This document shows, piece by piece, positions 56,902 through 64,000 of a stretch of 64,000 nt of DNA. The stretch comes from Vibrio jasicida CAIM 1864 = LMG 25398 (GTDB lineage: Bacteria; Pseudomonadota; Gammaproteobacteria; Enterobacterales; Vibrionaceae), in NCBI RefSeq assembly GCF_000400365.1, contig NZ_BAOG01000003.1:62001-126000 (forward strand). The letters run 5' to 3'. The first letter of the stretch is position 1. Each line of letters opens with the position of its first letter. A program made the position numbers and the translations under genes. A model generated the notes under the pieces. It did no database searches and was not told the origin of the DNA. It saw only the letters and a list, made by a program, of their open reading frames with translations.

Positions 56902-59280
56902 ATGAAACACCGCCAAGCTCAACAAACTTCCACCGGACAATGGGGGAAGATTCCAACCAAGTATAGTATCTGGGTATTGCTGGCAACGGTATTACTCGTG
57001 ATTTTCGCGACCATCGGAGGAAAGAATCTCTATTTCCGTGGTGACTATAATATCTTTTTTGATGGCACTAATAAGCAGTTGCTTGCCTTTGATGAAATTC
57101 AAACGACCTTTGCTAAAACCGATAACTTAGCCATTGTTATTGCACCAGATAACAATGATGTCTTCACCCCAGAAACCCTCCAACTTGTCCAAAACTTAAC
57201 GGTTGACTCATGGCAAGTCCCTTACTCAAGTCGTGTTGATTCCATTGCGAATTATCAACATACCGAAGCAATCGAAGATGATCTTCTTGTCGAAGACCTA
57301 CTTTATGAAGACTATGAATTAACGTCGGCGCGCATTGCCAAAGTTAAGCATATTGCCCTGACGGAACCAGTGATTAAAAACGCTTTGATTTCTGAGAAGG
57401 GCGACGTAACGATTGTAAATATCACGGTTCAATTGCCTGAAGTTGATAAGACCGCTGAAGTTCAAGAAGTGATGAACCACATCAATAGGATGATTGAGCA
57501 ATACCAGCAGAATTACCCAAATGTTGAGTTTCATAAAGCAGGCATTATCGCGATGAACTACGCCTTTATGACGGCTGCGCAAGAAGACAGTTCTACGCTG
57601 GTCCCTACGATGTTGCTTGTTATTCTCGTGTTCCTAACCATTATGTTACGTTCTTTCTTGAGTGTGATTGCGACCTTGGTCGTGATTATCGGGTCCGTGA
57701 TGGCAACTATGGGATTATCTGGTTGGGCAGGTATGTTCCTGAGTACGGCGACGGTCAATGTCCCAACTTTAGTCATGACACTCGCGGTTGCAGATTGTGT
57801 TCACGTTATCGCCACGATGCGTCAGTCTATGCAAAATGGATTTAGCAAAGCGCATTCGATAGAACGCAGTATTGCACTCAACTTCATGCCAATCCTTATT
57901 ACTTCAATAACAACGGCGATTGGCTTTCTGATGATGAATATGTCGGATTCTCCAGTGTTACGAGACTTCGGTAATTTATCCGCGCTGGGCGTCATGATTG
58001 CCTGTTTCTTATCTGTTACTTTGTTGCCAGCCTTATTAAAACTGTTACCGATACGAGTCAAACAAAATACATCGAAAAACGGTTCTGATTTTATGGATAA
58101 GCTAGGTGATTTTGTGGTGGCAAATCGAAAAGCCTTATTACCCCTTTCTGTTCTAGTGATCGTTGTCAGTGCTAGCTTAATCCCGCTAAACAAAGTGAAT
58201 GATGAATCTGTGAAGTACTTTGATTCACGAAGTGACTTTCGCCAAGCCGCTGACTTTATGGAAGAGCGAATCAGTGGGATGACAAACATCAGTATTGCCA
58301 TCAAAACTAATGAGTCGCAGGGAATAGCAGACCCAATATTTTTGAACTCGATTGGTCGTTTCACCGATTGGTTGCGTGCTCAGCCGGAAACTGATCATGT
58401 CGCAACTCTGGCGGATGTGTATAAGCGTTTAAATAAAAACATGCATGCCGACGATGATGCTTATTATTCACTACCACAAGATCGCGAATTAGCCGCGCAG
58501 TATTTGCTGCTTTACGAAATGTCACTGCCTTATGGGTTAGATCTCAACAATCAAATTAATGTTGATAAATCCTCAATTAAAATGGTTTTGACCGTCGATA
58601 ACTTAGGCAGCGTTGAATTGGTTGACCTTGAGAATCGTATCTACGCTTGGTTTGCGAATAACGCGCCTCAATATGAAGTCGTTGCGTCGAGCCCTTCGTT
58701 GATGTTTGCCCACATTGGTGAAACCAACATGGCAAGTATGCTTTCTACCTTACCTATCACATTGGTGCTTATTTCAGCACTGCTCATCTTTGCGCTTCGC
58801 TCTCTCAAGCTGGGATTGATCAGCTTGGTGCCAAACATCGCACCAGCCGTCATTGGGTTTGGTTTATGGGCGCTGATTTCAGGAGAAATCAACCTAGGAT
58901 TGTCTGTCGTAGTGACGTTGACACTCGGGATCGTGGTCGATGACGCCGTGCACTTTTTGTCAAAATATCAACGCGCACGTAAAGAAGGGCAAACTGCCGA
59001 GCAAGCGGTTAGATATGCGTTCCATACGGTGGGGCGAGCACTCTGGATAACGACTGTCGTTTTAGTCGCAGGTTTCTCTGTTTTGGCAATGTCGAGCTTC
59101 CGTTTGAATGCTGACATGGGCCAACTGAGTGCGATAGTCATCTTTATTGCCTTAGTTGTGGATTTCTTATTCCTACCAACGTTATTGATGTTATTCGATA
59201 AAGAAGCTTATGCACAAAACAAGACAATAAATAACCCGGATACGGACTCACAGAAAAGTGTTACGGCAACTCAGTTGTAA
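56902..59280 (+). CDS. MMPL/RND-superfamily exporter
   Basis: 792 aa from the ATG at 56902 (GGGAGA upstream; a GTG one codon earlier is possible). Twofold RND layout: membrane helix 1 (about 25-45), a periplasmic loop (about 50-225), five helices (about 228-385), helix 7 (about 408-428), a second loop (about 430-630), and five more helices (about 632-770). The conserved TM4-type segment VADCVHVIATM (about 295-305) and its repeat VVDDAVHFLSKYQ (about 682-694) mark the MMPL group, which moves lipids and hydrophobic compounds. First gene of a three-gene operon with a LolA-like protein and an outer-membrane barrel. Confidence 0.88.
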   Translation: MKHRQAQQTSTGQWGKIPTKYSIWVLLATVLLVIFATIGGKNLYFRGDYNIFFDGTNKQLLAFDEIQTTFAKTDNLAIVIAPDNNDVFTPETLQLVQNLTVDSWQVPYSSRVDSIANYQHTEAIEDDLLVEDLLYEDYELTSARIAKVKHIALTEPVIKNALISEKGDVTIVNITVQLPEVDKTAEVQEVMNHINRMIEQYQQNYPNVEFHKAGIIAMNYAFMTAAQEDSSTLVPTMLLVILVFLTIMLRSFLSVIATLVVIIGSVMATMGLSGWAGMFLSTATVNVPTLVMTLAVADCVHVIATMRQSMQNGFSKAHSIERSIALNFMPILITSITTAIGFLMMNMSDSPVLRDFGNLSALGVMIACFLSVTLLPALLKLLPIRVKQNTSKNGSDFMDKLGDFVVANRKALLPLSVLVIVVSASLIPLNKVNDESVKYFDSRSDFRQAADFMEERISGMTNISIAIKTNESQGIADPIFLNSIGRFTDWLRAQPETDHVATLADVYKRLNKNMHADDDAYYSLPQDRELAAQYLLLYEMSLPYGLDLNNQINVDKSSIKMVLTVDNLGSVELVDLENRIYAWFANNAPQYEVVASSPSLMFAHIGETNMASMLSTLPITLVLISALLIFALRSLKLGLISLVPNIAPAVIGFGLWALISGEINLGLSVVVTLTLGIVVDDAVHFLSKYQRARKEGQTAEQAVRYAFHTVGRALWITTVVLVAGFSVLAMSSFRLNADMGQLSAIVIFIALVVDFLFLPTLLMLFDKEAYAQNKTINNPDTDSQKSVTATQL

Positions 59281-59303
59281 TTCTGAAAACAGACAAGGAT
59301 AGA

Positions 59304-60098
59304 ATGATGAATTTACTCAATACACGATTGAAAGTAGCGGTAATAGCAGCCTCTTTTCTCATGACGCCATTTTCTTGGGCTGACGAAGCCAAAGGTTTGG
59401 AAATTGCACAAGAACGCAAGGCTCGTGACGAAGGTTGGCGTGATTCTGTTGCGACAATGCAAATGATCCTGCGAAATGCTCAAGGGGAAAGCAGTACCCG
59501 AGCGATGCGCTTAAAGTCTCTTGAGGTAGTTGATGATGGTGACAAAGGGTTAACCATTTTTGATGAGCCACGTGATGTAAAAGGCACAGCATTCCTGAAT
59601 CATTCACATACAGTGGGTTCCGATGACCAATGGCTCTATCTACCTGCATTAAAGCGCGTCAAACGTATTGCATCACGTAATAAGTCGGGGCCATTTATGG
59701 GCAGTGAGTTTGCGTACGAAGATCTAAGTTCGTTTGAAATTGAGAAGTATCGATTTAACTATCTCAAGGATGACGCTATCAAAGGGCAAGATACGTTTGT
59801 TTTAGAGCAAATTCCAACCGATAAAAATTCAGGTTACACCAAGCAAGTTGTGTGGTTGGACAAAGCGCATTATCGTCCAATGAAAGTAGAGTTCTATGAC
59901 CGTAAAGGTGCGCTACTTAAGACTTTGGTTTTCTCTGATTACAAACAGTACTTAAATCAATATTGGCGTGCGCACACGATGGCGATGACCAATCACCAGA
60001 CCGGCAAGAGTACTGAGCTGACAACAAGTGAGTTAACGTTCCAAACTGGATTAAAAGACACCGATTTCAACAAAAACATACTTAAGCGCGTTAAGTAA
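59304..60098 (+). CDS. Periplasmic LolA-like outer-membrane lipoprotein-sorting protein
   Basis: 264 aa with signal peptide (about 1-26, ending SWA). Typical segments of the LolA-like family often found beside MMPL proteins are KGTAFLNHSHTVGSDDQWLYLPALKRVKRI (about 93-122) and SGPFMGSEFAYEDLS (about 128-142). It probably carries a lipid or lipophilic cargo across the periplasm between the MMPL exporter and the barrel protein. Tandem ATGs at 59304 and 59307; AAGGA upstream. Nine bp before the next gene. Confidence 0.88.
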   Translation: MMNLLNTRLKVAVIAASFLMTPFSWADEAKGLEIAQERKARDEGWRDSVATMQMILRNAQGESSTRAMRLKSLEVVDDGDKGLTIFDEPRDVKGTAFLNHSHTVGSDDQWLYLPALKRVKRIASRNKSGPFMGSEFAYEDLSSFEIEKYRFNYLKDDAIKGQDTFVLEQIPTDKNSGYTKQVVWLDKAHYRPMKVEFYDRKGALLKTLVFSDYKQYLNQYWRAHTMAMTNHQTGKSTELTTSELTFQTGLKDTDFNKNILKRVK

Positions 60099-60107
60099 GG
60101 AGATCGA

Positions 60108-61289
60108 ATGAGTAGGGTAAACATGGCCAGTATGATATTCGCTGGCCTAACCATTATGCCTTTCTCTGGCTCTTTATTGGCGGTTGAGTTAGCAGGACAG
60201 GTCAACATCGAGCATCGTCAGTTTTTCTCCGATGGTGCTCAGGGGCAGGGGAAAGGACAAGCTTCACTGGTTTTGCAGCCGGAGTTTTACTGGGACCTAA
60301 AAGATGGGGAAGCCAGTTTCACGTTCACTCCCTTTTATCGTTTAGACAGTATGGATGACGAGCGGACTCATGGTGATATTCGCGAAGCGTTGTATTTAAC
60401 TTATTGGGATGACTACGAGCTACGTGTCGGCATCAGTAAAGTCTTCTGGGGTGTGACCGAGTCAGCACATCTGGTTGATGTCATAAACCAAGTCGATGCG
60501 GTAGAAGCCGTTGATGGTGAAGATAAACTCGGCCAACCTATGGTCCATTTTACGTCAGTCAAAGACTGGGGAGTGGTCGATGCCATGGTGTTGCCTTATT
60601 TTCGCGAACGAACATTTGCAGGCAAAGATGGACGTTTGAGGATTGATCCCGTTGTATCTGATGATGCGCTGTATGAATCTAGCCGAGAAGAAAAGCATGT
60701 GGATGTCGCTTTTCGGTACGCACAAATGTTTGGCGATTGGGATGTTGGCTTAAGCTATGTTTATGGAACAAACCGTGACCCGTATTTTCGGTTTGATCAA
60801 GGAGAGTTAAAACCTTACTACGCCCTAATGAGCCATGTTGGGCTGGATGTTCAAGGCATCGTGGGCGATTGGTTATGGAAGCTAGAGAGTGTCTACCGCG
60901 ATAGCTTCGACAATCATGTCGGCGTCGTGACGGGTTTTGAATACACGATAGTAGGCGCTTTTGAGACAGTATGGGACGTAGGCATTATTGGTGAGTATCT
61001 CTATGATAGCCGTGGGAACAACGCGCAAAATATCGGTCAAAATGATGTCTTTGCAGGCATTCGTTTAGCGCTCAATGACGAAGACGGCACAGAAATCTTA
61101 ACGGGTATAACGCAAGATCTCGACAACTCCGATGTGTACAACGCAAAACTTGAGGCTTCCAGCCGCATTTCAAATCATTTCAAGTGGCAAATCGATGCTT
61201 GGTTGTTTAAAAACGAAACGCCTACCGATCTGCTTTACTTCGCCAGAGACGATGACTTTGTCGAGCTATCTATTCAATACTATTTTTAG
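60108..61289 (+). CDS. Outer-membrane beta-barrel protein of the MMPL operon
   Basis: 393 aa with signal peptide (about 1-25, ending LLA) and alternating aromatic/polar beta-strand pattern to the very end, which finishes in YYF, the terminal phenylalanine expected for BAM-inserted barrels. Family not identified with certainty; size and setting suit a porin-like partner giving an outer-membrane exit to the MMPL/LolA-like pair. AAGGAGA gives a strong start, nine bases after the previous gene. Confidence 0.78.
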   Translation: MSRVNMASMIFAGLTIMPFSGSLLAVELAGQVNIEHRQFFSDGAQGQGKGQASLVLQPEFYWDLKDGEASFTFTPFYRLDSMDDERTHGDIREALYLTYWDDYELRVGISKVFWGVTESAHLVDVINQVDAVEAVDGEDKLGQPMVHFTSVKDWGVVDAMVLPYFRERTFAGKDGRLRIDPVVSDDALYESSREEKHVDVAFRYAQMFGDWDVGLSYVYGTNRDPYFRFDQGELKPYYALMSHVGLDVQGIVGDWLWKLESVYRDSFDNHVGVVTGFEYTIVGAFETVWDVGIIGEYLYDSRGNNAQNIGQNDVFAGIRLALNDEDGTEILTGITQDLDNSDVYNAKLEASSRISNHFKWQIDAWLFKNETPTDLLYFARDDDFVELSIQYYF

Positions 61290-61348
61290 CATTGTCGACT
61301 GACCTAAAGTGTTTTCACTTGGGGACGAAACTGCAGTATTTATGCACA

Positions 61349-61397
61349 AAGCAGCAAGCCATAATCCTAGGGATTTACGTGCGAAGCTGCTTTTTTT
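61349..61397 (+). terminator. Terminator after the MMPL operon
   Basis: AAAGCAGC ... GCTGCTTTTTTT: 8-bp stem with a 33-nt loop that can fold further, then seven T. Efficiency uncertain because of the long loop. Confidence 0.6.
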
Positions 61398-61447
61398 GCG
61401 TTTTTGTGTTCTTTTTATTCAATAACCTCTTCTTTTCATAATTCAAT

Positions 61448-61476
61448 TTGGCTTTGGTGGCGGGTTTGGCTACTAT
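61448..61476 (+). promoter_or_regulatory. pheST promoter
   Basis: TTGGCT, 17 bp, TACTAT; predicts a start near 61483 and a leader of about 57 nt. No leader peptide fits inside that leader. Confidence 0.6.
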
Positions 61477-61524
61477 GTACAGCTATCAAAAAACCAATCA
61501 CTCCCTTATGGATACTACCAATAG

Positions 61525-62523
<999 letters not shown>

Positions 62524-62541
62524 TCCAGGGGATAAATCACT

Positions 62542-64000
62542 ATGAAATTCAGCGAATCATGGCTTCGTGAGTGGGTTAGTCCTTCGATTACCACTGACGA
62601 ACTAACTCACCAAATTACAATGGCGGGTCTAGAAGTTGATGACGTGCTACCTGTAGCAGGTTCGTTCAACGGCGTTAAAGTTGGTCACGTTGTTGAATGT
62701 GGTCAACACCCAGATGCAGACAAACTGCGCGTAACTAAAGTTGACGTGGGTGAAGAAGAGCTTCTAGACATCGTTTGTGGCGCACACAACTGTCGCCAAG
62801 GTCTGAAAGTAGCAGTAGCAACCGTTGGTGCTGTTCTTCCAGGCGATTTCAAAATCAAAAAAGCGAAACTACGTGGTCAACCATCTCACGGCATGCTTTG
62901 TTCATTTACTGAACTAGGTATCGACGTTGAGTCAGACGGCATCATGGAACTGGCAGAAGACGCAGTAATCGGTACCGATTTCCGTGAATTCCTAGGTCTA
63001 GATGACGTAACAGTAGACGTAGACCTAACAGCTAACCGCGCTGACTGTTTCAGCATTCGTGGTCTAGCTCGTGAAGTTGGCGTACTAAACCGCGCTGACG
63101 TAACAGAGCCATCAGTAGAAGCAGTAGCGGCTTCAATCGAAGACAAAGTGTCTATCGAAGTGAAAGCGCCAGCTGCGTGTCCACGTTACCTAGGTCGTGT
63201 TGTTAAGAACGTAAACGTTCAAGCTGAAACGCCACTATGGATGCAAGAAAAACTGCGTCGTTGTGGTATCCGCTCTATCGACCCTGTAGTAGACATCACT
63301 AACTACGTTCTTCTAGAGCAAGGCCAACCAATGCACGCATTCGATCTAGCGAAGATCGAAGGTGGCATCGTAGTTCGTATGGCTGAGCAAGGTGAGAAGC
63401 TAACACTTCTTGACGGCAGCGAAGCAGAACTAAACGCAGATACACTAGTAGTAGCAGACCACAACAAAGCACTTGCAATCGCAGGTATCTTTGGTGGTGA
63501 AGAGTCTGGTGTAACAACTGAGACTAAAGACGTTCTACTAGAGTGTGCTTTCTTTGCACCTGACAACATCCGTGGTCGCGCACGTAGGTACGGTCTGCAC
63601 ACTGATTCTTCAATGCGTTTCGAGCGTGGTGTGGATTACGCACTACAAGTGAGCGCGATAGAGCGTGCAACTCAGCTTCTTGTTGAAATCTGTGGCGGTG
63701 AAGTAGCACCTGTTGTTGCTGTAGAGTCTGAAGCAGACCTACCTAAGCCAAACAAAGTTGCTCTACGTCGCACTAAACTAGACAACCTACTAGGTCACCA
63801 CATTGCTGATGCTGACGTAGTAGAAATCCTAGAGCGTCTAGGTTTGACTGTTGAAGCTTCAGAAGAAGGTTGGATGGCAGTAGCGCCAACATGGCGTTTC
63901 GATATCGCTATCGAGCAAGACCTGATTGAAGAAGTTGGCCGTATTTACGGTTACGACAACATCCCTAACCAACACCCAGCAGCAGCGCTTAAGATGCACA
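62542..64000 (+). CDS. pheT: Phenylalanyl-tRNA synthetase beta subunit, 5' part
   Basis: The ATG at 62542 (AGGGG upstream) opens a frame that runs past the window end; 486 codons are visible of the usual roughly 795. Present are the N-terminal domain ([11 protein letters not shown]), the EMAP/tRNA-binding domain (about 40-150; [19 protein letters not shown]), the B3/B4 editing region (about 210-400; [22 protein letters not shown]) and the B5 domain start (about 400-475). Pairs with PheS. Confidence 0.97.
   Translation, partial: MKFSESWLREWVSPSITTDELTHQITMAGLEVDDVLPVAGSFNGVKVGHVVECGQHPDADKLRVTKVDVGEEELLDIVCGAHNCRQGLKVAVATVGAVLPGDFKIKKAKLRGQPSHGMLCSFTELGIDVESDGIMELAEDAVIGTDFREFLGLDDVTVDVDLTANRADCFSIRGLAREVGVLNRADVTEPSVEAVAASIEDKVSIEVKAPAACPRYLGRVVKNVNVQAETPLWMQEKLRRCGIRSIDPVVDITNYVLLEQGQPMHAFDLAKIEGGIVVRMAEQGEKLTLLDGSEAELNADTLVVADHNKALAIAGIFGGEESGVTTETKDVLLECAFFAPDNIRGRARRYGLHTDSSMRFERGVDYALQVSAIERATQLLVEICGGEVAPVVAVESEADLPKPNKVALRRTKLDNLLGHHIADADVVEILERLGLTVEASEEGWMAVAPTWRFDIAIEQDLIEEVGRIYGYDNIPNQHPAAALKMH

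Noticed and set aside
61342..61425. ATG mini-ORF of 27 codons upstream of pheS
   Set aside because: Its start lies within the terminator region without a ribosome site and it has few Phe codons, so it does not fit a leader peptide.

Overview
The window is a chromosomal segment of a marine Vibrio, most likely of the Harveyi/parahaemolyticus group. This rests on recognisable protein families and gene order, not on a database search. Supporting signs are a class V aminotransferase of the type I recall as the VC1184 family, a DUF3334 protein, a 367-residue PurC, a complete hut cluster, and the thrS-infC-rpmI-rplT...pheS-pheT block. Coding density is high and the sequence is mostly ordinary core genome, with one clear accessory island.

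Layout. 1-2031: D-serine use (end of a GntP-type permease, then dsdA). 2119-6686, minus strand: cydC, cydD and trxB (thiol export and reduction). 7055-8933: a 2OG-Fe dioxygenase overlapping a cysteine-desulfurase-like enzyme. 9016-19441: a DUF2797 protein, a diguanylate cyclase, an SLC13 carrier, a SanA-like protein, NAD malic enzyme, a DExH helicase and outer-membrane phospholipase A. 19677-26683: small conserved proteins, purC with a PurR box, a LexA-controlled SulA-like inhibitor, a J-domain membrane protein, an OmpA-type lipoprotein, a DUF2786 protein and a CheX-like DUF3334 protein. 26943-31382: a YdiJ-type FAD/Fe-S dehydrogenase, a small methyltransferase-like membrane protein and a DUF3581/MaoC-like protein.

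32308-41321 is the most unusual part. Six consecutive plus-strand genes all encode exported proteins. Two are large paralogues (880 and 762 aa) sharing a hydrophobic Leu-Gly-Pro-Val-Gly-Asp segment. Between them lie three divergent ADP-ribosyltransferase-like proteins with R, S-T-S and E-x-E motifs. Last comes an HExxH protease of M91 type joined to an isochorismatase-like domain. All three transferases end in a shared Ser-Gly-Glu-Glu...Cys tail. My inference is a multi-component secreted toxin: interchangeable enzymatic subunits served by two delivery or binding subunits. The 925-bp AT-rich upstream region carries a palindrome resembling a LacI-family operator.

41419-47852, minus strand: the histidine utilisation genes hutH, hutU, hutG, hutI and hutC. 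48051-52288: a Spo0M-like protein, then thrS with a leader containing two tRNA-Thr anticodon-arm mimics, infC starting at ATT, rpmI and rplT. 52364-54293: a 12-copy heptanucleotide repeat, a mazG-like gene split by a 268-bp terminal-inverted-repeat element, then RidA, VOC and YbjQ proteins. 54929-61289: a helix-turn-helix regulator, then a TetR regulator and an MMPL exporter/LolA-like/outer-membrane barrel operon sharing four TGACG-N3-CGTCA operators. 61540-64000: pheS and the 5' part of pheT.

I saw no rRNA, tRNA, CRISPR array, prophage or intact insertion sequence.
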